Assembly (NCBI GenBank): GCA_010909165.1 | Contig: MU008170.1 | Location: 372,001-436,000 of the forward strand | Direction of reading: 5' to 3' | Source of the DNA: Anthoceros angustus | Lineage: Eukaryota > Streptophyta > Anthocerotopsida > Anthocerotales > Anthocerotaceae | Length of the DNA stretch: 64,000 bases | Part shown: positions 10,441-21,379 of the stretch, piece by piece | Layout of the letters: every line of letters starts with the position of its first letter | Position numbering within the stretch: position 1 is the first letter of the stretch | The notes under the pieces: generated by a model | What the model saw: only the letters and a program-made list of their open reading frames with translations | What the model was told of the DNA's origin: nothing | Databases searched by the model: none | Translations under genes and position numbers: made by a program

Positions 10441-11050
10441 TTAATTTATACTCTTCATTGAGGAGATGATCTAGTGCTCTAGTACTCGGGGCCATTCCGC
10501 TACACCACCACTCGAAGTCGGAGCATTGAGCAACCAGCAATGCCAAATAAGTAAAACCGGATACAGTAACCAAGCATATATGGCTGACAATGAAGTAGAT
10601 CTCGGCCAGGTGATTTTAGATGTCCGGCCAGATCCTGCAAGGTCCTATTTTGCAAAGCTCGCAGTCCATTTACAGCATTTTGCAGGAAGGACGTTAGTGA
10701 AAGTTGCAATGCAATGTATTGGAGATTTGCATAGTCCAACAACATGTAAATTGAGCCAGAACGGTCTACGTAGTTTTCCGTGTCTTGCGTACAAGAAGTG
10801 CTTGAGGCGTATCGCGCCAAGAACCCGTGAACAACCGAATGTCATCGGGTTGCTTACTAAGTAAGCTATTTTATCTATCCTAAATTATGTTTATGGCTAA
10901 TCATTCAACGGAACAGGATGTGGGAACCCTAGGGCAAGCTGGGGACTAACCTAAGCTGGCCTACTACTTGTGCACCGGCTGTGTCGTCATGACGATGCTG
11001 CAGTCGGTGTTCACTCTACACTACTCTAGATTCAAACATGTGAGGGTTAT
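10441..11050. other. Unassigned intergenic segment
   Basis: An open frame of about 110 codons crosses 10526-10864 on the plus strand and a similar one on the minus strand (10500-10820), but neither resembles a known family to me and both may be chance. A tRNA-like start (minus strand, 'ggtgtagcggaatgg' near 10487-10503) is not followed by a complete cloverleaf. Confidence 0.35.
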
Positions 11051-11053
11051 GAG

Positions 11054-11314
11054 TACAAGACAACATTTAGAACTAGGCATGGCCACTTCGAGTTCATCGT
11101 CATGCCTTTCCTCCTGACAAATGCTTCGCCCACTTTCCAATGTTAAATGCAGGAGATCCTGCTACCCTTGCTTGGCCATGGTACCGAGGTCTTCCTCGAC
11201 CACATACTCATCTATATGGTAGACCACGATGCCAATTATCAACTGGTCAAAAAGGTATTTGACTTACTACGCCAGCACAAACTACTAGCAAAACATAGCA
11301 AATGTGTGTTCAAT
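11054..11314 (+). mobile_element. Ty3/gypsy reverse transcriptase remnant
   Basis: One frame reads [19 protein letters not shown], a single stop, MQEILLPLLGHGTEVFLDHI and then LIYMVDHDANYQLVKKVFDL. This is the Ty3/gypsy RT core (family pattern: KTAFRT.YGH.EFLVMPFGLTNAP.TFQ then Y.DDILIY). The catalytic YxDD motif is changed to FLDH and a TAA interrupts the frame after TFQC, so it is inactive. No LTRs or integrase are seen nearby. Confidence 0.88.
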
Positions 11315-11522
11315 AAAAATATTTAATTTTAAAATATCTAATATGCCTGCAAAAAAGTTAATCTATTGGGCAGCTTGACAGTTACATCAAGTCGAACAGC
11401 ATACGCCAAGTTTACGAATGGTAAGGATGCTTAGAGTTGGACTCTAATGGAATGCATACCTATTAATTTTTTAATAATAATATTTCTATTCATATATTTA
11501 GAGAACTTGTATTGTGATGGGA

Positions 11523-11812
11523 TGAAGAAGAAGAAGAAGAAGAAGAAGAAGAAGAAGAAGAAGAAGAAGAAGAAGAAGAAGAAGAAGAAGAAGAAGAAGA
11601 AGAAGAAGAAGAATTTTATTTAAGTACACTAAGGACTGATTTTAGTCATGGGACTCCTTACTTAACAACTTGTATCATGGTGTGCCTAAGCTACTTGCAC
11701 CAAGGGCATCCACTCCCTTTAAGCACCCCATCTAAGTACCGATCTAAGCTCAGGATGCTTAATCACGACGTTCTTATAAATGTGTGTCCATTTGGCCTAA
11801 GCCATTTGGTTT
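11523..11812 (-). mobile_element. SINE-like element, copy B, with long (TTC)n tail
   Basis: Read on the minus strand the element runs from the 'ggccaaatggacacac' end at 11812 through the 5S-like body (gattaagcatcctgagctt at about 11760-11740; ggtacttagatggggtgct) to 'taaataaaatt' and a (TTC)n tail of about 30 units (11523-11612). It is one of the two most complete copies in the window. It is about 200 bp without the tail. Confidence 0.7.
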
Positions 11813-12334
11813 GGGAGACTCTGATAGTATAGCTCTCGAGAAAATCATATGTCTTAAAACATATGAGCTATGATAAATTACTTTTTCTTCTAATCTCCAT
11901 TTGAAAATATAGCTTTATATACAATCAATACCTTATCAATATATATTATTAGATATAATATATGGACCTTTTTTTCTACTTTATATATATAACATGACCT
12001 CTCACATTTTTTTTCTTGCGATTACACCCAGTCAAGCTAGCTCCCTTCTTTCAATCGTTTTTGTTCGAGACGGGCTACCACAACAGCCGACCTTACCAGG
12101 GGTATCTTAACCAGGTTAGTTGACAAGACCACCCGGGTCAAGAATCAATCAAACAAGAGTTAAGTCGAGACACCTGCCATCCTGCCCTAACAAATCCGGA
12201 CCCGCAATAGATTTCACTTCCTGCGGGCCGGAGCTGCCAGGCTACTCTGGGTGTCTCGGAACACAGACACAGAGGGCCAAGGATTTTAGGAATTTGCTGG
12301 AAGGATTTCAGGGAACTTGCGGGAGGCAGCAAAT
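11813..12334 (+). promoter_or_regulatory. AT-rich spacer and conserved 5' flank of F-box gene 1
   Basis: 11813-12060 is AT-rich and featureless. From about 12121 to 12334 the sequence aligns with the 5' flank of F-box gene 3 (16553-16733): shared blocks include 'gaccacccgggt', 'agagttaagtcgagac'-like sequence and 'aaggattttagga' just before the start codon. It therefore is a duplicated promoter/5' UTR module. Confidence 0.55.
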
Positions 12335-13852
12335 ATGTCGGGCAGCTCGCCCCAAGAAGTGGGCGACGAGGTCATTGTGGGCTTTCAGCGCATGATGATC
12401 GAGGATTTCAGGGATGACGAAATGTATGAAATATATGAACGGCAGTTGGGAATCGTGCTCGAAGAGTGGAGCAATTTGGACGAGGTGGAAGAGGAGGACG
12501 AGTGGGAAAGCGATCAACAGACTAGCCAAGGCTGGGGAAGAATCCTGTTCCAGAGCGATGTGGAGAATGTGGAGTTCCCTGTCTCCAACGGGGAGCTCCC
12601 TGTGTCCTTGCTAGCTGGAAGGAGTGAGGTCACAGAGCCCAAGGTGCACGCCAAGTATGATCCCCACTTGATGCTTTACGTGGTTGGGGAAGAGCTTGGT
12701 GATGACGGCTCTCCCAGCGCAGCAGGCAGTGTGGTGGACACTATGGTGTGTCAGACGTTGCCCGAGGAAGTGGTGGAAGAAGTGCTGCTCCGGTTACCGG
12801 CAACCGCGCAGGTCCGCTGCCGAGCTGTGTGCAAGACGTGGCTTGCCATGCTCGCCAATCCAGAGTTTTCCCGGCGGAGCTTTCTGCAGTCAGTGTCGCG
12901 GACGACGCCTCCCCTCTGTGCCGTTAGGGATTGTCGTGAACAGGAGTGTCTGTCATACTTAGTGGATGTGCGACGCATGTCGCTGCTGTTTAAGGCCATC
13001 AAGGTGGATCTGTCTTTCTTGCCAGAGGTGTTCCATTCTAGTGAATCGGAACTGCACAGCTGTTCACCGACTGGTTTCGTGTGCTTTAGCCGTTGCGTGG
13101 ACGAGGGAATGCACGTTTGTGTGCTCAATCCGGTGAACCAGAGTTTCAAAGTTCTGCCTATGCTTCAGATGCTTTGGGGTTATCATGTCGTCCTGTTGAT
13201 GGGAACTGTCACTGCAACAGAGAGCATGCCCAGTTTCAAGGTCTACGTCCCTGGGGTTGGACCAGCTTCCAACCGCAACTTTCAATTGTTTAAGGACGTT
13301 GCCATCTATAGCAGCACCACTGGTGAGTGGAAGGGCTTCTTAGGTGGCCCTGACGTGCACACAAGACATCCGCCGGCTGTGGCCTGCAATGGAGACGTGT
13401 ACACGACGGTGGACAGCACTCCCCCGCAGCTGGTGCGGCTTAGCACGGAGACGGGTCCAGGGTACCTGTGGCATATGGCATTGCCCAACTTTAAGAAGCG
13501 GTGGGGCGGGCATTGGGAGAACGAGTTTTCTCTGGTGGGGTACCGTGGAAGGCTGTTGTGCTGCTGCGGTGGTATTTGGATGTTGGATGATGGCAGGCAG
13601 GTGTGGGTCGAGATTGCGGGAAGATGCCCGCGTAACTTATTGCAACCATACGTGCCTGGCAGTCCAGAGACGGAGCCTTTGACGTTGGAGAGTGTGCACG
13701 TTGCTGGGGACCTCGTGGTTTTCTTTTATCAGGTGCGGTTTTCGGATCGTCCTGTTGCTTACGACATGCTTCGACGTGTTTGGCGAAAAGTTCCTAAGAT
13801 CATTGCTCAAGCTGGGGACGTCTTCCAACCCATGCCGAATTTGAGGCTTTGA
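12335..13852 (+). CDS. F-box protein, cluster member 1 (intact)
   Basis: Single exon, 505 residues from the ATG at 12335 (the frame opens at 12317, but 12335 aligns with the start of members 2 and 3: M-S-x-S-x-P-Q). F-box proteins are the substrate-recognition subunits of SCF ubiquitin ligases. Order: acidic N-terminus (EEWSNLDEVEEEDEWESD); a conserved block NVEFPVSNGELPVSLLAGRS; the F-box LPEEVVEEVLLRLPATAQVR followed by CRAVCKTWLAMLANPEFSRR; then a long C-terminal region with kelch/F-box-associated-type repeats (VLNPVNQSFKVLPMLQML, DVAIYSSTTGEWKGF, GGIWMLDDGRQVWVEIAGR) that probably folds as a beta-propeller. It ends MPNLRL. Substrate unknown. Confidence 0.88.
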   Translation: MSGSSPQEVGDEVIVGFQRMMIEDFRDDEMYEIYERQLGIVLEEWSNLDEVEEEDEWESDQQTSQGWGRILFQSDVENVEFPVSNGELPVSLLAGRSEVTEPKVHAKYDPHLMLYVVGEELGDDGSPSAAGSVVDTMVCQTLPEEVVEEVLLRLPATAQVRCRAVCKTWLAMLANPEFSRRSFLQSVSRTTPPLCAVRDCREQECLSYLVDVRRMSLLFKAIKVDLSFLPEVFHSSESELHSCSPTGFVCFSRCVDEGMHVCVLNPVNQSFKVLPMLQMLWGYHVVLLMGTVTATESMPSFKVYVPGVGPASNRNFQLFKDVAIYSSTTGEWKGFLGGPDVHTRHPPAVACNGDVYTTVDSTPPQLVRLSTETGPGYLWHMALPNFKKRWGGHWENEFSLVGYRGRLLCCCGGIWMLDDGRQVWVEIAGRCPRNLLQPYVPGSPETEPLTLESVHVAGDLVVFFYQVRFSDRPVAYDMLRRVWRKVPKIIAQAGDVFQPMPNLRL

Positions 13853-15066
13853 GTTCAAGTCCACTGTGACATGCCCTAAGCAAGCTGCGTCTCAGCGGTC
13901 TGTCCACATTATATTTTGTCTTTTGTCCACAGTGTCTTGCGGCTTCCAGTAGGAATGGAACTTCTCAGCTTGACATGTAGGGAATTTGGGCGGCAACAGA
14001 TTTCTCGTCAGGACTAGTAGGACAAGTAGGACCACAGGTGGAGCAAACTGGGTTCCTTCAGGCAACTTCCGTGAGGTGATTCAAGTATTTGACAGACAAT
14101 GGCACCTAGCAGTTGTGTGTTGCTACATTTCGGGGCCCCTAGCCTGAACTCATCAGATGCCATGATCCAGGAGCAATGAGGCTTTTAGGAGGAGTTTGTA
14201 TGCACGGCTAAGATTTGGCAAGTACCTGTAGAAGCTTGATGTGGTTGCCAGTCAGGATGCAGATAACTCAAATTGTGGGATAGACTCTTGGAGCATGTTG
14301 ACCTGTCACACCATGATGCACACGAGTATGCAGGACCTAGAGACGGTTGGCAGCGCTGCAGGGCTGTCACTTTGTCAGAGGTTCGGCCTATTTCCAAGTC
14401 ATTTCAGTACACGTGTACTCTGTGTCGAGGGTAGAGGCAAGGGGCTGGTCCATATTGGGTTCTGCTGCTGCTGAGTGAAGAGCACTCAAGCCCTTGTGTG
14501 CCGTTTCAGCGGTTCTAAATCTTGTCCTGGATGCAATACCGACCTGGATCAGCGCTCCTCGCCTTACGCGACTTATGCCTGGGCTGGGCTTAGCTCGCAC
14601 CAAAACCTCATAATTGATTATGTCACAGCCCTTGATCATCTGTCTGCCAGGTAGGATTTTCACAGCCCTTGTTCTCGCAGCGGAGTGTCTAGAAGAGCTC
14701 CCATTCCTACGTCCTGGTATGGTTCTACCTGGCGCCAGAGGCTTGCAAGGCATGGTCTGTCGGAAAATAGTGACAACTCCCTCCTGCTGAAACTGAAACC
14801 GGTCGGCAGGACAATCTGGAAAACCCGAGCATACGGGATCTGAGCAACCTCGAAACGTCCTCGATTGATAGTAACCGCGATGGTGCTGAACTTTCCTGCA
14901 CGCGTCAGGTGAAGTGCCTGCCGGCGCTCGGAAAGAGATGTCCTTGCGTCGCCGTGTCCCTCGACCCAGGCATGGCAAGGAGTAGGATGGTTCCAGGTGA
15001 GGAGGGGAGTGGACATACCAAATACCCGTATATATATCTCTTTATTCTCGTCTGAAAAGTACATGG
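13853..15066. other. Intergenic, 3' flank of F-box gene 1
   Basis: The first 120 bp ('ttcaagtccactgtgacatgc', 'caagctgcgtctcagcggtc') recur after other F-box members as a shared 3' flank. The rest has no recognisable gene; open frames near 14388-15064 on the minus strand lack family resemblance. Confidence 0.5.
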
Positions 15067-15139
15067 GCGCGTGTAGCTCAGTGGATAGAGCGTCTGTTTC
15101 CTAAGCAGAAAGTCGCAGGTTCGACCCCTGCCTCGCGCG
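15067..15139 (+). tRNA. tRNA-Arg (anticodon CCT)
   Basis: 73 nt that fold as a cloverleaf: acceptor GCGCGTG paired with CTCGCGC (one T:T mismatch), D arm GCTCAGTGGATAGAGC, anticodon stem TCTGT/ACAGA-type with loop TTCCTAA (anticodon CCT), T arm GCAGG TTCGACC CCTGC, discriminator G. Internal A and B boxes are intact, so it should be transcribed by Pol III. No intron. Confidence 0.93.
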
Positions 15140-15510
15140 ACTCGCTGAGTCACCTTTTGGTATCCCTTCTATTTTGTACACGAGTCTGCCGTCAGCAAAA
15201 GCAAAGCCCGTGTTTCATTTTGTACACGAGTTGCTTTACCAAAAACAAATCCAGTGTTTCATTTTGTACACGAGTTTGCCAGTTCGCTAAAAGGAAATCC
15301 GCGGGACACAACTTGCTGACTACACGGATTTGAGGAACGCACCCAATTCTGGTTAGAAAAAGGACGGCAAAGGACCCTGCAACTGGTGTAGAATCCCTGG
15401 CCACTTCGAGCACGAGTGCAGAAAGATTTTGGCCACTCTACATGGTTATATGGCATGTCGTTTGGGACATTTCTCCAGGCCGAGGATTTTAGGATTTTGC
15501 GCCAGGGGAT
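15140..15510. other. Spacer with 'cattttgtacacgag' repeats
   Basis: The phrase 'ttttgtacacgag' occurs three times (about 15171, 15217, 15259) in an imperfect repeat of roughly 40-45 bp. The final 60 bp before 15511 are the conserved F-box 5' flank ('ccgaggattttaggatttt'). Confidence 0.6.
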
Positions 15511-16176
15511 ATGTCGCGTAGCCCGCCCCATGGTGGCGGCCATCAGGGCATTGAAGACACTGAGGACATTGACGACGTCGAAGGCATTGAGGGCTTTGTA
15601 GGCATTCAGAGGATGTGAGTATTGACAGGGAGGGGCAAATGCATGAAGGCCTGGCCCAGTGGGAAATCGATTTTGAGGACGTGGGGGGAACGTATGACGG
15701 CCAGTTGTGAATCGATGTTGACGTTTGGGAGGAAGCGACTACCGAAGGCAGGGGAACGATCCCCTTCCAGAGCGATGTGAAGAACGTGGAATTCCCTGTC
15801 TCCAACGTGCAGCTCCCTGTGTCCTTGCTTGCTGGAAGGAGTGAGGTCACAAGGCCGACGGAGCACACCATGTATGTTTCGTGTATGTCAGACAGCTTCC
15901 AACGCCAGGACGTTGTTTACGGACGTTGCCACCTATAGCAGGATCACTGGTGAGTGGAAGGGCTTCTTAGGTGGCCCTGATGTGTACGCAAGACATCCGC
16001 CTGCTGTGGCCTGCAATGGAGACGTTTGCACGAAGGTGGACAGCACTCCCCCGCCGCTGGTGCGGCTTAGCACGGAGGCGGGTCCAGGGTACCTGTGGCA
16101 TCTGGCATTGCCTGGCTTTCAGGACGAGTTTTCTCTGGTAGGTACCGTGGAAGGCTGTTGTGCTGCTACAAGTTGA
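15511..16176 (+). pseudogene. F-box cluster member 2, internally deleted pseudogene
   Basis: It starts ATG at 15511 (MSRSPPHGGGHQGIEDTEDI) exactly like member 3 but stops after 35 codons. Downstream, frameshifted remnants match the acidic region and the NVEFPVS block. Near 15870 the sequence jumps directly from the region before the F-box to the VGPASN region of member 3: about 590 bp holding the whole F-box and the first propeller part are gone. The remainder (TGEWKGFLGGPDVYARHPPA to GYLWHLALPGFQDEF) runs to about 16176. Confidence 0.88.
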
Positions 16177-16733
16177 AGAGATAGAAAATTGTCTTCAGGT
16201 ATTCTGAATAAAAGTCTGTCTTCAGGTATTCTGAAAAGAAATCTGTGAACTGGGCCTCCAGCCCATCATGTACTCAGTGTTGATGGTCTTGTAGCCGGAG
16301 TCGAAGTGCTTCAGGTGCTGAATTCGGACGAATAGCTGCTGCTGCATTCTCATCAGCCGCGTGCAACGTCAATTCCAAATAGTAATGCTGTAAATGCAAT
16401 CGCATATCGATGATCTAGGCCCCCGGCCTGTGTGCCTGTCGGATTGCTGGGAGCACGAACAAGCACCTTCGGAGAGCCACCAGCGTTCAGCCTGTTGAGA
16501 GACGAAGCAGGCCACGTCAGCCGAAACCGAGGGTATCTCACCTTGTTTGGTTAACGAGACCACCCGGGTTAAGAGTCGATCAAATTAGGTCAAGACAATT
16601 GCCTTCCCGCCCCCAACAAAGTCGGAGATGTCACGCTTACTTCGGCCCTGCAGTCAGGAGCTACCGGGCTGCTCTGGTCTCACAACACATCGATCACTTT
16701 AGCCCGAGGATTTTAGGATTTGCGGCAGCAGAT
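16177..16733 (+). promoter_or_regulatory. Spacer and conserved 5' flank of F-box gene 3
   Basis: 16190-16400 matches the 3' flank of member 3 (18580-18770) and of the 21.1 kb region: 'tcttcaggt' motifs and 'gaagtgcttcaggtgctgaattcggac'. 16553-16733 is the duplicated 5' module seen before member 1. The spacer is thus built of older duplicated cluster DNA. Confidence 0.6.
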
Positions 16734-18461
16734 ATGTCGCGTAGCCCGCCCCAGCATGGCGGTCATGAGGGCATCGAGGACGTTGGGGACATGGACGACA
16801 TTGGAGGCATTGAGGGCATCGAGGACGTTGGGGACATGGACGACATTGGAGGCATTGAGGGCATCGTGGGCTTTGAGGGAAGAATGGGCATTCAGGGCAA
16901 TATGACTGAGGATTTAAGTGATGACAGCGAGTGGGAAACGTATGCAGACCAGTGGGGAGTCGATCTTGACAGCGTGGGGGCAACTGATGGGGGACTCGGT
17001 TTTGCCAACGAGGTGGAGGAACTGTATTATGAGACTGAGGAGTGGGAAAACGAGCTGGAAAACGATGACGACGAGTGGGAAGAGGAGATTGCCGAAGGCT
17101 GGGGAACAATCTCCTTCCAGAGCGGTGTGAAGAACGTGGAGTTCCCTGTCTCCAACGTGGAACTCCCTGTGTCCCTGCTTGCTGGAATGAGTGAGGTCAC
17201 AAAGCCGAAGGTGCACACCAGACAGTATGATCCCCACTTGATGCTTTACGTGGTTGGGCATGTGCTTGGTGATGAAGGCTCTTCCAGCGCAGCAGGCCCT
17301 GTGGTGGAAACTATGGTCTTACCGACTTTGCCGGAGGAAGTGGTGGAAGCAGTGCTGCTCCGGTTACCCCCGGCAGAGCAGGCCCGGTGCCGAGCTGTGT
17401 GCAAGGCGTGGCTTGCCATGCTCACCAGTTCACAGTTTCTCCGGCGAAGATTTCTCCTGTCACTTGCGCAGGCGACGACGCCTCCCCTGTGTGCGGTTAG
17501 GTATTGTCCTGATCTGGATTATAAGCCACTCATGGAGAATTTACGACAAATTCCGCCCCTGTTTAGCGCCTGGAAAGTGGATCTGTCTTTCTTGCCAGAG
17601 GTGTTCCTTTCTGATGAATCGGAACTTCATAACTGTTCGCCGTCTGGTTTCATGTGCATCAGCCGTCTCGTAGACAAGGGAATGCATGTGTGTGTGCTGA
17701 ATCCAGTGAACCAGAGTTTCAAAGTTTTGCCTATGCTTCAGAAGCTTTGGGGTTCTCATGTCGTCCTATTGATGGGAACAGACACTGCAACAGAAAGCAT
17801 TCCCAGCTTCAAGGTTTATGTCTCTAGGGTTGGACCAGCTTCAAACCAGGACTTTCGCTTGTTTAAGGACGTTGCCATCTACTGCAGCATCAGTGGTCAG
17901 TGGAAGGGCTTCTTAGGTCTTCGCCCTGCAGTGGAGACAAGTGATCCGCCGGTTTGGGCCTGCAATGGACACTTGTACACAACGGTGGACAGCAGTCCCC
18001 CGCAGCTGGTGCGGCTTAGCACGGAGACGGGTCCAGGGTACCTGTGGCATCGGGCATTGCCCCGCTTTACAACGCACCCGTGCGAGCAATGGGGCTTTCC
18101 AACGCACCCGTGCGATCATTGGGAAAACAAGTTTGGTCTGGTAGGGCACCGTGGGAGGCTGTTGTGCTGCTGCGGTGGTATTTGGATGCTGGACGATGCC
18201 GGGCAGCAGTGGCTTAAGATTGCGGGGAGATGCCCGCCTGACATACTGCAACCACACTTGCCACCCAATCCAGAGATCCAGCCTTTGACGTTGAAGAGTG
18301 TGAACGTTGCTGGGGACCTCGTTGTTTTCTTTTATTTGTTGCCGTTTGACGTTGAGCGTCCTGTTGCTTACGACATGCTTCAACGTGTTTGGCGAAAGGT
18401 TCCCCGGATTGTCGCTCAAGCTGGGGACGTTTTTCAACCCATGCCGGATTTGAGGCTTTGA
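16734..18461 (+). CDS. F-box protein, cluster member 3 (intact)
   Basis: Single exon, 575 residues from ATG 16734 (MSRSPPQHGGHEGIEDVGDM). The frame is open upstream to 16599 but that part is the non-coding 5' flank of other members. The N-terminus has a 15-residue direct repeat (GIEDVGDMDDIGGIE twice; 45-bp DNA repeat at about 16769-16858) and a long acidic stretch. The F-box is LPEEVVEAVLLRLPPAEQAR with CRAVCKAWLAMLTSSQFLRR. The C-terminal domain is like member 1, with an extra insertion near 18070-18115 (two THPCE/DHW-type repeats). Ends MPDLRL. Role: predicted SCF substrate receptor, substrate unknown. Confidence 0.88.
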   Translation: MSRSPPQHGGHEGIEDVGDMDDIGGIEGIEDVGDMDDIGGIEGIVGFEGRMGIQGNMTEDLSDDSEWETYADQWGVDLDSVGATDGGLGFANEVEELYYETEEWENELENDDDEWEEEIAEGWGTISFQSGVKNVEFPVSNVELPVSLLAGMSEVTKPKVHTRQYDPHLMLYVVGHVLGDEGSSSAAGPVVETMVLPTLPEEVVEAVLLRLPPAEQARCRAVCKAWLAMLTSSQFLRRRFLLSLAQATTPPLCAVRYCPDLDYKPLMENLRQIPPLFSAWKVDLSFLPEVFLSDESELHNCSPSGFMCISRLVDKGMHVCVLNPVNQSFKVLPMLQKLWGSHVVLLMGTDTATESIPSFKVYVSRVGPASNQDFRLFKDVAIYCSISGQWKGFLGLRPAVETSDPPVWACNGHLYTTVDSSPPQLVRLSTETGPGYLWHRALPRFTTHPCEQWGFPTHPCDHWENKFGLVGHRGRLLCCCGGIWMLDDAGQQWLKIAGRCPPDILQPHLPPNPEIQPLTLKSVNVAGDLVVFFYLLPFDVERPVAYDMLQRVWRKVPRIVAQAGDVFQPMPDLRL

Positions 18462-21379
18462 GTTCAAGTTCCCTGTGATATGCCCCAAGCAACCTCTTGT
18501 GGAGTGTTTGTTGTGGTCGTGTGAATGGGTGAGGCGAGAATCGCAGTGTCGGGTTTGCGGGCTTCCAACCCTCCAGGTGAAAATTTCTCTTCAGGTTTAT
18601 CTTCAGGGCTGCTGAAGAAAAGATGTGTCTTCTGGCTCCAGCCTAGGCATGTATCCAGTGATGATGGTGTATTCTATCCTGCGTTGAAGTGCTTAGATGC
18701 TGAATTCGGACAGTGCAGACTGAGTGATCTGGTGGTAGGCGTTCCTGCATTGACTTTGGCAACCTGAATCGACAAAAAATGTTGAAACGCAGTGAGCTGG
18801 GGCCTACACTTGAGCTTCAAATCCTTCTCAAAAGACCGCTGAACAGTAGCTGGCGATCAGAAGACGCTTGTTCGTGCTTTCAGGAATCCGACAGCCAGAG
18901 AGACGTAGCAGGCCAGGCCTGTGTTGCTTAAATGTTGCAGCCTGTTTGGAAACTTAAGACTGTCACCAGAAGATATTCAACCTGGGACCTCAACTCGTCA
19001 CCCGCTTCAGCAAGCAACATCGAAGACCGTTGATCCTGCAACGTCCACTCTCGTAGGCTGGATCCACTCAACAAGCCTAACAACGAAGACTGTTCATCCT
19101 CTACGCCCAACTCTTAAGCTGTCCCCCACAACATCAACTCGAAGTGTCTGTCCCTTCGGAATCTGTTACTGAAGTCGTTCCTACAAGCCGGGGAGACACA
19201 GATTTGGAGAATCCGGCACAGCTGGCCCTCATTTCCGTTCTGCTGCTGAAATTGCTTCAAAAGAGTGGGTACTCTCTTGCACTTGAAGAGAATCCGGCAC
19301 TACTTTCGCACTTGCCTGGAGAAGAAGCACTGAAGCGAGGGGAGCAACAATGGACGATCGTACGAATTCTGTCTTTCATCACAAGAAATTGTTACTGTTG
19401 CAGGCTTGTGTAACTACAACACTATCTCTTCAGCAGCTGGTGCTCTCTGCTCCAGGTTCAGATACTTGGAGGCTTGAGATGCTCTATTTACGGCCACAGC
19501 TTGCTTTGCCAGCACACCCTTGATTTTCTAATCTTGGTCCGAACTGCGAAAGATAGTCCAGTTGTCGCTGCTGCAAGAACATGTGTTGCCAGAACTCCTC
19601 CAGCCGGCTGCAATCCAAAGATCATATTGTTCGAATATTGCTGAGCCCCAGAAACTCACCAACAGCCACTCATCACTCATATTAACTGGTTGCAGTGCAA
19701 GTGAGGTGGTTGCAGCCTTCTTTTTCTGGGTGTCAGGAACACCAAGAAGGTAATAAGAGATGCAGTTCTGTTCATGCTTGTAGTGTTCGACTGCAGCAAA
19801 CAGTTGAGTTCAATTTGGCAACGGCTTCCAACCCGGCAGCAACAAGAGCAAATGTCATGCTCTGAGCCTTTCCCACCACAGTATATCTCAAGGACTCTCA
19901 ACAAGCTCAAGTTCTGGGCTTGTTGCATCCCATACTCGATGGAGTGAGTTCGGCACCCATCAAGCAGGCTGTGCTAAAGTCACTGAAGAATCACCAACAT
20001 GCAGGGTTGCAGCGAGTTTCCAAGCGTCGGCAGAGAAGGAACAACTTGGCAAGCATGTTGCTACCGCTCCTAGCCCTCGCTCCTAGAACAGAGTTTACTT
20101 TCTGAATAGGGTTCCGGAGGGGACGTAAGTTTGGTCCACTACTGAGGCTTTCAAGCAAGTGGGATTCTTGAAACTTTTCTGTGAAGAGTCTGATTTTTGC
20201 CTTCATGACTACCACATTTTAAGAGGTACAATTTAGGATTACGTGCCTGATGTTGGAAGCCTACAGTGGGAGCTTTAGGATCATTCCGCTCTGGCTGCAC
20301 TCCAGTGGGGGGCCATCAGGCTAGGTTCAACAGTTTCTGGGTGCGGACGTTCTGCTCATGAGCTGTGCTTCCGACAGCTAACAAACAGGTTGCCTGTGAT
20401 TACTTCAAGTTCTGCAATCTTTCATCTTGGCACTGCTGGCCGTTTGGGTGCTTTTAGTTCTTTACTTGTCTTATCATGCACACAGGCGTGCCCAAGTGCT
20501 CCACCCTTCAGGCTTGTGTTTCAAATTCTGGAATGCCAGACTTCTGGATCAGACTGTGTGGACGCATCTTCTTCTACAGCTTGTAGTGGGCAGGTAGTGT
20601 TTTGCGGTGCCCTTTCTACTACACATCATGGGGTTGTGGCTCTTACCTGTGTGCTTCCTACAGCTGTACATGTGATACACAGCTGACAAACAGCTCTCCT
20701 CTAAAGGGCAGCCTTGCTTACTTCAAGTTCTACAATCTTTCTGATCCTGGCACTGTGGCCATTTGGGTGCTTTTAATTATTTTTCTTCATCATGCACGCA
20801 GCTTGGAGTGCCCACGTGGTCCATCCTTCAAACATTGAGGTCAGCATGCTCTGGCATATCAATCTTCGGGACTTGTAATTCAAATTCTGGAATGCCAGGC
20901 TTCTGAATCAGTTCAGACACTCAGTGATCGAGTCACACAAACAATGGGTGTTTCGGGTCACAGTGTGTCCCGATCACCAAGTATACCAGGATCAACAAGC
21001 TATTTTTCGTTGGTATGCTGAATTGTTCCCTTTCCACTCACTGGACACACACCTGGAACAAAGGCTCTGAAGCACTTCCAGCATTAAACTCTTCTTTCAT
21101 AAGCATGAGGGAATTCACTCAAGTTGGCCATCTCATTAAACTGGATTAGGCTGCGTTGGAGTGCTTCAGGTGGTGAATTCGTAGAGTCCAGACAGAGTAA
21201 TCTTGTGGTAGCAGTTGCTGCACAGACTGCGTGCAACATCAACGGACAAAATGTTGAAACGCAATGAGCTGGGTCCTCCACTTGAGCTTCGCATCCTCTG
21301 TGCCAGTCCGTGCCAGGCTACCCTGGTCTCACAACACATCCAGTGTAGGCCAGTACTTCAGGATTTCGCGGCAGCAGAT
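18462..21379. other. Long inter-F-box spacer with duplicated segments
   Basis: Contains the shared 3' flank of the F-box units (18580-18860), recurring at 21149-21360 next to member 4. A direct duplication of about 200 bp lies at 20392-20560 and 20708-20910 ('tacttcaagttct.caatctttc' to 'attctggaatgccag.cttctg'). Frames of 60-98 codons occur but none resembles a known family. No transposon ends found. Confidence 0.5.

Noticed and set aside
10487-10503. tRNA gene on the minus strand
   Set aside because: Only a D-arm-like start; no anticodon or T arm follows in the right spacing.
19144-19413. 89-codon frame as a gene
   Set aside because: No family resemblance, no splice partners and it lies in duplicated spacer DNA.
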